DNA from: Pseudomonas sp. | GTDB lineage: Bacteria; Pseudomonadota; Gammaproteobacteria; Pseudomonadales; Pseudomonadaceae | Assembly: GCA_030656145.1 (NCBI GenBank) | Contig: JAUSOF010000022.1 | Location: 1-32,860 of the forward strand | Reading direction: 5' to 3' | Length of the DNA: 32,860 nucleotides | In this document: piece by piece, positions 1-8,324 of the stretch | How positions within the stretch are numbered: position 1 is the stretch's first letter | Layout: the number at the start of each line of letters is the position of its first letter | Program-made: the position numbers and the translations under genes | Notes under the pieces: generated by a model | Seen by the model: the letters and a program-made list of their open reading frames with translations, nothing else | What the model was told of the DNA's origin: nothing | Database searches by the model: none

Positions 1-46
1 AAAGGGTCAGCGCGCCGGTTTGCAACAGACTTTTTGTTGTTTTCAT
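1..46 (-). CDS. DUF1329 protein, N-terminal fragment (cut by window edge)
   Basis: Only the first 15 codons are present, reading MKTTKSLLQTGALTL, which looks like the start of a signal peptide (Lys-rich n-region, then hydrophobic). A GAGGAA ribosome binding site lies about 10 bases before the ATG, and the gene starts 31 bases after the DUF1302 stop, so the two are probably one operon. DUF1302 and DUF1329 genes are usual partners in Pseudomonas; DUF1329 proteins are exported, LolB-like envelope proteins. The identity rests on this context and the N-terminus, since the rest lies outside the window. Confidence 0.6.
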   Translation of the reverse strand, partial: MKTTKSLLQTGALTL

Positions 47-77
47 ATACAGAGTCTTCCTCAAAATTCCTGTGCGC

Positions 78-1964
78 TTAGAAGTTCATACCAAAGCTGA
101 GTGCAACGAAGTCGCGGTCAGTGGAGGTGTTGTATTTGCCATCAAAGAAGTCAGTGTAGGAAAGGCCGGCGGTGTAAGTATTCTGGTACTCCGCATCCAG
201 AGCCAGGCTTACAGCCTTGGCGCCTTCAGTGAACAAACCATTCGGGCCGTAACCATCCACGTCATGCGACCAGGCAACGCTTGGCTTGAGGTTTATGCCA
301 GCGAAGAAATCTGGGTAGTCCCAAATGGCGCGAGCGCGGTAACCCCAGGAAGTACTGGTAGCGAAGCCATCATCTTCACAGTAGCGACGCACGTTCTTAC
401 CCGCATTCCCATTGAGAATCTGGGAACAAGTTTCACGAAAAACGCCTGGCGCTACTTGCGTTGGCGGCAATGGCCCTGGGCCAAATACAGGATCACGGCC
501 ATAACGAACTTTATCGGTACTTTCCAGACCACCAATGTGCGCAATACCAATTTCACCAACCAGCGTGAGGCGAGAAGCGCCCATAACCTGATCGAAGAAA
601 TGAGTAAACGTGGTTTGGAACTGGGTTATTTCTTTGCGGTTATAGCCGTGCAGATCTTGACCCGCGGTGCCATTAAGAACAGAGGCATTGGTAAACGCAC
701 CACCGAGCAGTTTTACGCCGCTAAACAGAACGTCAGTCGAGTTGATCTGCACGGGCGCGTTCGGACGGTAGCTCAACTCACCGGCCCAAGAGGTACCAGT
801 AGGCAACGTGGTCGAAAAGCTCAAACCATAGAGACGAATATCCTCTGGATACTCCATGAAATACTGTGAATTACCCGCAACTATCAACGGAGCTGCAGTA
901 CCTGCAAGACCCGCAGCACTGTATACGTTTTGACCCGCAGCTGTAGCACTAAAAATTGGCGTACGGCTGTGGTAGTTCATCACATAGGCACCGAACTCGG
1001 TGTCCAGCGGCTGTGAGAAGTAACGCAGAGCCACACCAAACTGTCCGCTATCGCGTGCGTCACGGTCACCGCCACGCGGCACAGTTACACCCTCGCTAGT
1101 GCCGGATATTGCATTAGCACCAAAACCGGCTAATGATCCGGCACCCGTAATAGTAGAATTTATTCCGGCAATTTGAGCCGGTGTAATAGTCAAAACATTC
1201 AAATTGTTGTTGCAACCATCAGCAACAATATCTGCCTGTGAGAAGAACGTACCGCAGTTGTCAACGACTGTTTGATCCCACTCGAGCTGATAAAACGCTT
1301 CAGCCGACAGATTGTCCGTCAAGCTCTGTGCCACATAAAACATATTGACCGGAATCAAGCCTTCCTTGATTTCGGCACCAGGACGACGAAAGGCAGCAAC
1401 GTCAACCGGGTTGATTTCGTTAATGCTGTTGCGGATGAAGGTACTTTCCCCCCAACTCACTACCTGCTTACCTAAACGTACGGAACCCGGCTGATCCAGA
1501 AGCTCGTAGTTGTGGTAAACAAAGGCATCGAGAATTTGCGCACCGGAAGCTTGAGCGCCTTCTTTGCGGTTGCTGTCACTGATGTCTTTAAACTGACGAT
1601 TTTCGTCTTTCAGCTCAAAGTCATACCAATACTTGCCGCGTACAAAAACGCCAGTATCGCCGTACTTCAACTCAAGGTCGTGTACACCCTTGAAGATTTT
1701 CGAGAAGGTTTCGCCTCTCTTGAAATTCAAATGGCCATCGTCAGAAGTTTGCGACAGACCATCGCCACCGTTGTTCTTGCCGATCAGGTCTTTGTCAGCG
1801 CCCTTGACCGACCAGCTGGCCCCCACGGACAGCGAGGAATCGAATTGACCTTCGATTTCACCGATATTGAAATTCACGCCGAATGCCGGTGTGGCGAGGG
1901 TGGATGCGAGGCTGACGGCCAACGGCAGTTTTGCCAGGCGCCAGGTTTTCTTTACTTTTGTCAT
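78..1964 (-). CDS. DUF1302 family outer-membrane protein
   Basis: The protein has 628 residues from the ATG at 1964, chosen because GGAG lies 8 bases upstream and the product then opens with a signal peptide (MTKVKKTWRLAKLPLAVSLA, cleavage near ATPAFG). The mature part starts with FNIGEIEGQFDSSLSVGASW and is rich in alternating, aromatic and Gly/Asn segments. It ends in SFGMNF, the terminal Phe expected of an outer-membrane beta barrel. Length and start match the Pseudomonas DUF1302 family, which commonly sits beside DUF1329, acyl-CoA ligase and thiolase genes, as here. The exact role is unknown; uptake, export or surface handling of hydrophobic acyl or ester compounds is an inference from context. 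The middle of the gene (roughly 860-1270) is visibly more AT-rich than its neighbours. Confidence 0.88.
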   Translation of the reverse strand: MTKVKKTWRLAKLPLAVSLASTLATPAFGVNFNIGEIEGQFDSSLSVGASWSVKGADKDLIGKNNGGDGLSQTSDDGHLNFKRGETFSKIFKGVHDLELKYGDTGVFVRGKYWYDFELKDENRQFKDISDSNRKEGAQASGAQILDAFVYHNYELLDQPGSVRLGKQVVSWGESTFIRNSINEINPVDVAAFRRPGAEIKEGLIPVNMFYVAQSLTDNLSAEAFYQLEWDQTVVDNCGTFFSQADIVADGCNNNLNVLTITPAQIAGINSTITGAGSLAGFGANAISGTSEGVTVPRGGDRDARDSGQFGVALRYFSQPLDTEFGAYVMNYHSRTPIFSATAAGQNVYSAAGLAGTAAPLIVAGNSQYFMEYPEDIRLYGLSFSTTLPTGTSWAGELSYRPNAPVQINSTDVLFSGVKLLGGAFTNASVLNGTAGQDLHGYNRKEITQFQTTFTHFFDQVMGASRLTLVGEIGIAHIGGLESTDKVRYGRDPVFGPGPLPPTQVAPGVFRETCSQILNGNAGKNVRRYCEDDGFATSTSWGYRARAIWDYPDFFAGINLKPSVAWSHDVDGYGPNGLFTEGAKAVSLALDAEYQNTYTAGLSYTDFFDGKYNTSTDRDFVALSFGMNF

Positions 1965-2144
1965 CGACGCTACTCCATGTACTTTTTTGTTATGGATGGT
2001 GCGGACTATAGCCAGAGGGTGTGACTGCTTGATCCCTCGAAAGTGTGATTTGCAGCCTCCCCAGGCACTCTGGCTCGCAGGTTTCAGCGCACTAGCCCGA
2101 CCCACTACAGGCCTAGAATGGCTGGAAAAGAATATTTAGCAAGC

Positions 2145-2158
2145 CAAACGCTTGTTTG
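2145..2158. promoter_or_regulatory. PsrA-like operator box upstream of the DUF1302-DUF1329 operon
   Basis: The inverted repeat CAAAC-GCTT-GTTTG fits the published PsrA box form (G/C)AAAC-N2-4-GTTT(G/C). PsrA is the TetR-family fatty-acid-sensing regulator of Pseudomonas. The box is 181 bases upstream of the DUF1302 start and 39 bases past the end of the ligase gene. The fit to a fatty-acid locus is encouraging, but a 10-base motif can occur by chance. Confidence 0.5.
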
Positions 2159-2196
2159 ACTGTGCAGTCACTTCTTCGAGGTATCACCAGCACACA

Positions 2197-3879
2197 CTAC
2201 AGGGTGGAGAGAAACGCACAGCCAGCCGCCTGCCATTGGGCGATGTCCAGGCGAATGCGCTTCTTGTCCAGCTTGCCGACACTGGTCTTGGGAATTTCAG
2301 TAACAAGGGCGATCTGCGAGGGAATGGCCCACTTATTGATGTGGCCCTGTTCGATATAAGGCTTGAGGTGATCCTTGAGCCCCTTGGCATCCAGCACCTG
2401 CTCATCACGCAGCACCAGCAAGGCAAAGGGCCGCTCGCCCCACTGCGGATCCGCCACACCCACCACGGCCACTTCACGCACGGCCGGATGACGGCTGATC
2501 AGGTCTTCCAGCTCCAGTGAGGAGATCCACTCGCCACCGGTCTTGATCACATCCTTGATGCGGTCTCGAATTTCGATAAAACCCATGCCGTCGATGGTCG
2601 CCACGTCACCGGTATGCAACCAGCCGTGCTCCCAGAGCTCCTGGCCTTTCTCCGGCTCGCGGAAATAGCCCTGGGTCAGCCAGGGCGAACGCAGCACCAA
2701 CTCGCCCTGGGACTCACCGTCCGCCGGCAGCAAGCTGCCATCAGCGCTCATGATCGCCGCCTCGACCAGAGGCACCGGCACCCCGGCCTTGATCCGGTAG
2801 GTAATCTGCTCATCTTCACTGCCAGCCAGCAACTCGTCGTTGATGTGCGCGCAGGAGATCAGCGGGCAGGTTTCCGACATGCCATAAGCCGCCGTCAGCT
2901 GGATGCCGCGCGCCTTGGCCGCATCGTAGAGCGTGCGGTTTAGCGCGCTGCCGCCGATGATCATCTTCAACCCGCCGAAGTCATGGCCCTGGGCGCTCGG
3001 GGTGCTGAGCAGCATTTGCAGAATGGTCGGCACACAGTGGGAAAAGCTGACGTTCTCATCCTTGATCAGCTTGCACAGCAACTCCGGCTCGTAGCGCCCT
3101 GGATAGACCTGCTTGACGCCCAGCATGGTGGCGGCATAAGGCATGCCCCAGGCATGCACGTGGAACATCGGGGTAATCGGCATGTAGACATCGTTGCTGC
3201 CCAGCAGGCGCACGCTGTCGAGGCTACCCAACACACTGGCCGCCGCCATGGTGTGCAGCACCAACTGCCGATGGGTGAAATACACGCCCGTGGGGTTGCC
3301 GGTGGTGCCAGTGGTGTAGAAGGTCGTGGCCACCGAGTTTTCGTCGAAGTCGGCGAAGTCATAACGGGGGCTGGCAGCTGCCAGCAACTGCTCGTACTCA
3401 CCGACCAGGCCCGGTAGTTCGGCGGTTTTTTCCTCAGCATCGGTCAGCAGCAGGGTTTTCTCGACCGTGGTCAGTTGTGCAGCGATGCCATTGTAGAGCG
3501 GCACGAACTCACTGTTGACCAAGACGAACTTGTCCTCGGCGTGGTTCATGGTGTAAAGAATCTGCTCCGGCGACAGGCGAATATTGATGGTGTGCAGCAC
3601 CGCGCCGAGCATGGGAATGGCGAACATGCATTCAAGGTAGCGATGGCTGTCCCAGTCCATCACCGCCACGGTATCGCCGGCCTTGACCCCGGCCGTCGTC
3701 AGCGCATTGGCCAGCCGTGCAACCCGCTCGTTGAAGGTTGCGTAGCTGTAGCGCAAGGTATCGCGATAGACGATTTCACGGGTTTTTTCATAGCGCACGC
3801 CGGAAAGCAGCAAACGCTTGATCAGCAGCGGATATTGATAGGCATTCGCCGTGGGCGGGATGATGCGGGTTTGCAACAT
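2197..3879 (-). CDS. AMP-forming fatty acid--CoA ligase
   Basis: This 560-residue member of the ANL adenylating family would activate a fatty acid to acyl-AMP and then acyl-CoA in the cytoplasm. The P-loop lies at about 189-199 ([13 protein letters not shown]), where Thr197 replaces the usual Lys. A YGMSE motif lies mid-protein, GWLHTGDVA and the hinge region IRDRIKD follow, and the C-terminal catalytic Lys is present as K536 in [12 protein letters not shown]. It most resembles the Pseudomonas medium/long-chain ligase I remember as PA3924, including the MLQTR and [14 protein letters not shown] opening. The chosen ATG has only a weak ribosome binding site. It is divergent from the thiolase and 232 bases upstream of DUF1302. 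Chain-length preference cannot be read from the sequence. Confidence 0.9.
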   Translation of the reverse strand: MLQTRIIPPTANAYQYPLLIKRLLLSGVRYEKTREIVYRDTLRYSYATFNERVARLANALTTAGVKAGDTVAVMDWDSHRYLECMFAIPMLGAVLHTINIRLSPEQILYTMNHAEDKFVLVNSEFVPLYNGIAAQLTTVEKTLLLTDAEEKTAELPGLVGEYEQLLAAASPRYDFADFDENSVATTFYTTGTTGNPTGVYFTHRQLVLHTMAAASVLGSLDSVRLLGSNDVYMPITPMFHVHAWGMPYAATMLGVKQVYPGRYEPELLCKLIKDENVSFSHCVPTILQMLLSTPSAQGHDFGGLKMIIGGSALNRTLYDAAKARGIQLTAAYGMSETCPLISCAHINDELLAGSEDEQITYRIKAGVPVPLVEAAIMSADGSLLPADGESQGELVLRSPWLTQGYFREPEKGQELWEHGWLHTGDVATIDGMGFIEIRDRIKDVIKTGGEWISSLELEDLISRHPAVREVAVVGVADPQWGERPFALLVLRDEQVLDAKGLKDHLKPYIEQGHINKWAIPSQIALVTEIPKTSVGKLDKKRIRLDIAQWQAAGCAFLSTL

Positions 3880-3943
3880 AAGGAGTACCTGTCTGCAGGA
3901 TATTGTTTTTAAACGTGCCAGGACTCTAGAACGCTTGCCAGAT

Positions 3944-3973
3944 GGGCAAATCAGTCAAAAGAATGATTTGCCC
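3944..3973. promoter_or_regulatory. Perfect 10-bp inverted repeat in the ligase/thiolase divergent promoter
   Basis: GGGCAAATCA and TGATTTGCCC are separated by 10 bases. The repeat lies 64 bases before the ligase start and about 100 bases before the thiolase start, the expected place for an operator acting on both. A TTGCC at 3935-3939 adds a partly overlapping second pairing with GGCAA. No Ts follow it, so it is unlikely to be a terminator. The regulator is unknown; the LuxR-type or TetR-type regulators that often accompany such loci are candidates. Confidence 0.6.
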
Positions 3974-4023
3974 AGTGACCTTTTTGCCGGCATTGGTCAC
4001 ACGATAGAATTGACTTACTTATC

Positions 4024-4040
4024 AGGTCGCGAAACGACCT
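4024..4040. promoter_or_regulatory. Second dyad upstream of thiolase
   Basis: AGGTCG and CGACCT flank a 5-base centre (CGAAA), and the unit is flanked by TTATC on both sides. It lies 34 bases before the thiolase ATG, so it could be an operator over the promoter or a hairpin in the mRNA leader. Confidence 0.4.
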
Positions 4041-4074
4041 TATCAATACAAACCAGCACATAGAGGCAACAGTA

Positions 4075-5250
4075 ATGCCAAATATCGTCATCGTCAGTGG
4101 CGCCCGCACCCCGATGGGCGGCTTCCAGGGTTGCCTGTCCAGCGTTTCCGCGGTGGAGCTAGGCGCAGCCGCAATCCGCGCAGCGGTCGCCCGCGCCGGT
4201 ATCGATGCCACTGACGTGGAAGAAGTGATCATGGGCTGCGTACTGCCCGCCGGCCTCAAGCAAGGTCCGGCGCGTCAGGCCGCGCTGAATGCCGGCCTGT
4301 CCAGCGCGAGCGGCTGCACCACGATCAACAAGCTGTGCGGCTCGGGCATGAAGGCGGTGATGCTGGCCCACGACCTGCTCAAGGCTGGCAGCAACCAGGT
4401 GATGATCGCCGGCGGCATGGAAAGCATGTCCAACGCCCCCTACCTGCTCGAGAAGGCCCGCAGCGGCCTGCGCATGGGCCACGGCGAGGTCAAGGACCAT
4501 ATGTTCCTCGACGGCCTGGAAGACGCCCGCTCAGGTCGCTTGATGGGTTCCTTCGCCCAGGAAACCGCAGATCAATACGGCATAACCCGCGAGGCGATGG
4601 ACGCCTATGCCATCGAGTCGCTACAACGGGCCCAGGCGGCTATCGCCGCTGGGTTGCTGGCCGCTGAAATCGTGCCGATCAGCATCAGCACGCGCAAAGG
4701 CGAAATCGTGGTGAAGGACGACGAGCAGCCGTTGAACGCCAACCTGGAGAAGATCCCAGGCCTGAAACCGGCGTTCCGCAAGGACGGTACTATTACGGCC
4801 GCCAATGCCAGCTCAATCTCCGACGGCGCTTCTGCGCTACTGCTGATGACCGCCGAGGCCGCCGCCGAGCGTGACCTCAAACCACTCGCCAGGATCGTCG
4901 GCCATGCCACCCAGAGCCAGGACCCGAGCGAGTTCACCATCGCCCCTGTCGGCGCCATCAGTAACCTGCTGAAGAAAACCGGCTGGAACAAGGACGATGT
5001 CGATCTGTTCGAGATCAACGAAGCCTTCGCCATGGTCACCATGCTGGCCATGCGCGAACACGGGCTGGATCACGCCAAGGTCAACATCTATGGCGGCGCC
5101 TGCGCTCAGGGCCATCCAATTGGTTCGACCGGCTCACGAATCATCCTGACACTGATCAATGCCCTGAAAAATACTGGCGGCAAACGCGGCATCGCGGCGC
5201 TGTGCATCGGTGGCGGCGAGGCCACGGCAGTGGCAGTCGAACTGCTGTAA
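4075..5250 (+). CDS. Acetyl-CoA acyltransferase (thiolase)
   Basis: The 391-residue protein has the length and motifs of biosynthetic or degradative thiolases. The acyl-accepting Cys is C88 in NKLCGSGMKA, the general-base His is H347 in GHPIGSTG, and the second catalytic Cys is C377 in LCIGGGEA. The NEAFA motif is also present. It would cleave 3-ketoacyl-CoA with CoA, or condense two acyl-CoAs in reverse. GAGG lies 8 bases before the ATG. It is divergent from the acyl-CoA ligase, an arrangement I recall for PA3924/PA3925, which suggests joint control and a shared fatty-acid pathway. No hydratase or dehydrogenase is adjacent, so it probably feeds on general beta-oxidation intermediates. Confidence 0.93.
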   Translation: MPNIVIVSGARTPMGGFQGCLSSVSAVELGAAAIRAAVARAGIDATDVEEVIMGCVLPAGLKQGPARQAALNAGLSSASGCTTINKLCGSGMKAVMLAHDLLKAGSNQVMIAGGMESMSNAPYLLEKARSGLRMGHGEVKDHMFLDGLEDARSGRLMGSFAQETADQYGITREAMDAYAIESLQRAQAAIAAGLLAAEIVPISISTRKGEIVVKDDEQPLNANLEKIPGLKPAFRKDGTITAANASSISDGASALLLMTAEAAAERDLKPLARIVGHATQSQDPSEFTIAPVGAISNLLKKTGWNKDDVDLFEINEAFAMVTMLAMREHGLDHAKVNIYGGACAQGHPIGSTGSRIILTLINALKNTGGKRGIAALCIGGGEATAVAVELL

Positions 5251-5265
5251 ACCGAAGCAGTAACC

Positions 5266-5293
5266 AAGAAGCCCCGCACAGGCGGGGCTTCTT
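5266..5293. terminator. Bidirectional intrinsic terminator
   Basis: A 12-bp perfect stem (AAGAAGCCCCGC / GCGGGGCTTCTT) with a 4-base loop lies between the convergent thiolase and LysE-type genes. The A- and T-rich stem ends give a U-run on either strand. Confidence 0.85.
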
Positions 5294-5310
5294 TCGATTC
5301 AGCTCTCCGT

Positions 5311-5940
5311 TCAACGCAACTCGCTGAACGCCAACTTGACGCCCAGCGCCACCAATACCGCGCCCATCAGCCGATCGAACCAGTGCCCCATTCTGGCAAA
5401 CCCGCTGCGTACGCGCTGCTGACTGAACAACATCGCCACCAGACAGAACCACAGCGCCGTTGCCAGCGCCAGGTAGAGGCCATAACCGGCCTGTACGGTG
5501 AGCGGGGTGTGCGGATTAATCACCACGGTAAACAGCGAGAGGAAGAACAGGGTTGCCTTGGGATTCAAACCATTGGTAACAAACCCGGTGGTGAAAGCTG
5601 CGCGCGCTGAACGCTGAGCCTGTTCCGCGCTCAACTCAACGCGGGTAGAGTCAGCCGGTTTGGCGCGCAACGCCTTGATCCCGATGTAAAGCAGGTAAGC
5701 GGCCGCCAGCCATTTCAGGGCGTTGAACAGGACGATCGACTGCGACACGATCAGGCCGATGCCGAGCAGCGAATAAGCCACGTGCACGAAGATCCCGACA
5801 CCCACGCCCAGCGCAGTGAAGATGCCGGCACGTCGACCGAAGGCCACGCTTTCGCGCACCACAATGGCAAAATCCGGTCCGGGGCTGGCCACAGCCAGCA
5901 AGTGAATCAGGGCAACGGTGAAAAACTCCGTCCAATACAT
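5311..5940 (-). CDS. LysE/RhtB family amino-acid exporter
   Basis: The 209-residue inner-membrane protein has about six hydrophobic segments. It begins MYWTEFFTVALIHLLAVASP, and the family motif PGPDFAIVVRESVAFGRRAG follows at once. Members export amino acids or related small metabolites by proton exchange; the substrate cannot be told from the sequence. GGAG lies 5 bases before the ATG. It is transcribed divergently from the hprA-like gene, 79 bases away. Confidence 0.92.
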   Translation of the reverse strand: MYWTEFFTVALIHLLAVASPGPDFAIVVRESVAFGRRAGIFTALGVGVGIFVHVAYSLLGIGLIVSQSIVLFNALKWLAAAYLLYIGIKALRAKPADSTRVELSAEQAQRSARAAFTTGFVTNGLNPKATLFFLSLFTVVINPHTPLTVQAGYGLYLALATALWFCLVAMLFSQQRVRSGFARMGHWFDRLMGAVLVALGVKLAFSELR

Positions 5941-6019
5941 GACAGCTCCGCAACAGGCATAGGGGTCTGATAGGCTATTTACCTTACGCCCCGCGCCAAC
6001 AGCAGAAAAGGTACAGCTG

Positions 6020-6985
6020 ATGAGTAAAAGCAGCCACGCAGTCTTCCTGGATCACAGCACGCTCGACCTCGGCGATCTCGACTTGGCACCACTGCGCCAG
6101 CTATTCGGCGAGCTGACGCTGTACCCGCAAAGCAGCCCTGCACAAGTGATCGAGCGCTTACAGGGTGTGCAGGTGGCGATCAGCAACAAAGTCCCGCTGG
6201 ATGCCAAGACCTTTGCCGCCTGCCCCGAGCTGAAACTGGTGTTGATTGCCGCCACCGGCACCAACAACATCGACCTGACTGCCGCGCGCGAGCATGGGGT
6301 ACTGGTCTGCAATTGCCAGGGCTACGGCACGCCTTCGGTGGCGCAGCACACCCTGATGCTGCTGCTCGCCCTGGCGACTCGCCTGCCCGACTATCAAGGC
6401 GCGGTACGTGACGGTCACTGGCAAAAGGCGAACCAGTTCTGTCTGCTGGACTTCCCTATCGTCGAACTGGAAGGCAAGACGCTCGGCCTACTCGGTCACG
6501 GTGAATTGGGCGGCGCGGTGGCGCGGCTGGCCGAAGCCTTCGGCATGCATGTATTGCTTGGCCAACTACCAGGACGCCCTCCCCGGCAAGACCGCCTGCC
6601 ACTGGATGAGTTGCTGCCGCAGGTCGATGCCCTGACCCTGCATTGCCCGCTCAACGCCACCACCCACAACCTGATCGGCGAATACCAACTGAGCCTGATG
6701 AAACCCGGCGCCTTTCTGATCAATACCGCGCGCGGCGGCCTGGTCGATGAACAGGCATTGGCCGACGCCCTGCGCCGCGGGCATCTGGGCGGCGCCGCCA
6801 CCGATGTGCTGACCCAGGAACCACCAACAGAAGGCAACCCGCTACTCGCCGCCGACATCCCACGCCTGATCGTCACCCCGCACAGCGCCTGGGGCAGCCG
6901 TGAAGCGCGACAGCGCATCGTGATTCAGATGACAGAGAACGCCCAGGCGTTCTTCGATGGTAGCGCGCGCCGACTGGTGAACTAG
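6020..6985 (+). CDS. hprA: D-2-hydroxyacid dehydrogenase, glycerate dehydrogenase-like
   Basis: This 321-residue NAD(P)-dependent enzyme would reduce hydroxypyruvate or glyoxylate, or run in reverse. The nucleotide-binding loop is GLLGHGELGG near 156-165. The catalytic triad of the family is visible as R238 (TARGG), E267 (QEPP) and H288 (TPHSAWGS). Full length, with AAAGG 8 bases before the ATG. The following gene is rsmC, the same pair I recall as PA4626-PA4627, which supports the hprA name. Substrate is inferred from family and position. Confidence 0.88.
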   Translation: MSKSSHAVFLDHSTLDLGDLDLAPLRQLFGELTLYPQSSPAQVIERLQGVQVAISNKVPLDAKTFAACPELKLVLIAATGTNNIDLTAAREHGVLVCNCQGYGTPSVAQHTLMLLLALATRLPDYQGAVRDGHWQKANQFCLLDFPIVELEGKTLGLLGHGELGGAVARLAEAFGMHVLLGQLPGRPPRQDRLPLDELLPQVDALTLHCPLNATTHNLIGEYQLSLMKPGAFLINTARGGLVDEQALADALRRGHLGGAATDVLTQEPPTEGNPLLAADIPRLIVTPHSAWGSREARQRIVIQMTENAQAFFDGSARRLVN

Positions 6986-7102
6986 CCGCCAAGAGGCAAA
7001 TGGCTAGCTGCGCGAGGCCATCTGCTCAGCCTCACCGCAGCCCATCCCTCTCAAGCCCCGGCCAGATTTGCTATTCTTCGCGCTTTTCCCAGGAGCCACC
7101 CC

Positions 7103-8101
7103 ATGGACCCGCGAAGCGAAGTGCTGCTGCGCCAGGCTGAACTGTTCGGCGGCCCACTGCTGCTTGCCGGCCTGCCGGCCGATGACCTGCTCGGCCAGTT
7201 GCCGCAGGCGCGGGGCTGGAGCTGGCATGCCGGCGAGCAGGCGCTACTGGATAGCCGCTTTAGCGGACGTAGCCACTTTGGCGTAACGCCCCCCGCAGGC
7301 GAGTTCGTCGCCGCGGTGCTGTTCCTGCCGAAATCACGCGAACTGACCGACTACCTGCTGAGCGCCCTCGCCGCACAACTGGCCGGACGCCCGCTATTTC
7401 TGGTCGGCGAGAAGCGCACCGGCATCGAACGCGCGGCCAAGCAGTTGGCCGCGTTCGGCAGAGCGCGCAAACTCGACAGTGCGCGCCATTGCCAGCTGTG
7501 GCAAGTAACCGTGGAAAACGCCCCGGCAACCCCGGACCTCGAAACCCTGGCGCGACACTACAGCCTGTCACTGAGTGACGGCCCACTAACGGTTGTAAGC
7601 TTGCCTGGCGTATTCAGCCATGGCCGCCTGGACATTGGCAGCGCCCTGCTCCTGGAGCATCTGGACCAGCTGCCGACAGGCCACCTGCTCGACTTCGGCT
7701 GCGGCGCCGGCGTGCTCGGCGCGGCACTGAAACGGCGCTATCCCGAGAGCCAGGTCACGTTGCTGGATGTCGATGCTTTCGCGGTGGTCAGCAGCCGCCT
7801 GACCCTGGCAGCCAACGGCCTAGAGGCTGACGTCATCAGTGGTGACGGGATTGCCGCCGCGCCCCGGGGGCTAGCCGCAATCCTCAGTAACCCGCCGTTC
7901 CATCAGGGCGTACACACCCACTACCAGGCCACGGAAAACCTGTTGCGCCATGCCGCCGAGCACCTCGAACGGCACGGCCAACTGCGCCTGGTAGCCAACA
8001 GCTTTCTCAAATACCCACCATTGATCGAGCAATACCTCGGCCCCTGCCATACCCTGGCCCAAGCCAAGGGCTTCCGCATCTACCGCGCGAGCAAGCCATA
8101 G
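7103..8101 (+). CDS. rsmC: 16S rRNA (guanine1207-N2)-methyltransferase RsmC
   Basis: The 332-residue, two-domain protein matches RsmC. It has a degenerate N-terminal methyltransferase-like half (1-150), then a catalytic half with the SAM-binding motif [10 protein letters not shown] at 197-206 and the target-base motif NPPFHQG at 263-269, typical of N2-guanine methyltransferases. It would methylate G1207 of 16S rRNA in the 30S subunit. AGGAG lies 8 bases before the ATG. It is downstream of hprA by 117 bases and is followed by an independent riboswitch-controlled gene. Confidence 0.93.
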   Translation: MDPRSEVLLRQAELFGGPLLLAGLPADDLLGQLPQARGWSWHAGEQALLDSRFSGRSHFGVTPPAGEFVAAVLFLPKSRELTDYLLSALAAQLAGRPLFLVGEKRTGIERAAKQLAAFGRARKLDSARHCQLWQVTVENAPATPDLETLARHYSLSLSDGPLTVVSLPGVFSHGRLDIGSALLLEHLDQLPTGHLLDFGCGAGVLGAALKRRYPESQVTLLDVDAFAVVSSRLTLAANGLEADVISGDGIAAAPRGLAAILSNPPFHQGVHTHYQATENLLRHAAEHLERHGQLRLVANSFLKYPPLIEQYLGPCHTLAQAKGFRIYRASKP

Positions 8102-8122
8102 CGACCCGATAAAAACGCAGGC

Positions 8123-8151
8123 TTGCCCAATCCACCCAGGTTGGGCAGAAT
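8123..8151 (+). promoter_or_regulatory. Predicted sigma-70 promoter overlapped by a dyad, driving the riboswitch leader
   Basis: TTGCCC (8123-8128) and CAGAAT (8146-8151) are spaced by 17 bases and would start transcription near 8158, just before the aptamer. The perfect dyad TGCCCAA (8124-8130) / TTGGGCA (8141-8147), with a 10-base spacer, covers the -35 and touches the -10, so a repressor could sit here. The dyad could instead be a weak rsmC terminator hairpin, but no T-run follows. Confidence 0.45.
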
Positions 8152-8157
8152 GCGCCC

Positions 8158-8265
8158 GTCCTAGGGGAGTAGTCTCCCGCGAGCGCCAGCTCGCACGGCA
8201 CGCGTCAACATACTTGGCCAACAGGCCATGGTGCGTGCGACCCAAAGCCTAGCAATACAGGCTTG
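8158..8265 (+). promoter_or_regulatory. yybP-ykoY manganese riboswitch aptamer
   Basis: The leader of the GDT1-type gene carries the conserved blocks of this class: GGGGAGTAG at 8164-8172, CGTCAACATAC at 8202-8212 and GCGACCC at 8237-8243. P1 pairs CTAGG (8161-8165) with CCTAG (8248-8252). A side hairpin is GCGAGC-gcca-GCTCGC (8179-8194), and a third arm is formed by CACGC...GCGTG enclosing GGCC-aaca-GGCC. The class senses Mn2+ and commonly sits in front of manganese exporters, which fits the next gene. AAGCCT (8245-8250) can instead pair with AGGCTT (8259-8264), opening P1, as expected of a switch. Confidence 0.87.
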
Positions 8266-8324
8266 TGCATTGTTGCAACAATCAGCCATTAGCTGAAGGC
8301 ATTGCGCACAGGGTTTGACAAGAC

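Noticed and set aside
72..869. Long open frame on the plus strand (265 codons)
   Set aside because: It is antisense to the DUF1302 gene, has no ribosome binding site, and its product has no recognisable domain.
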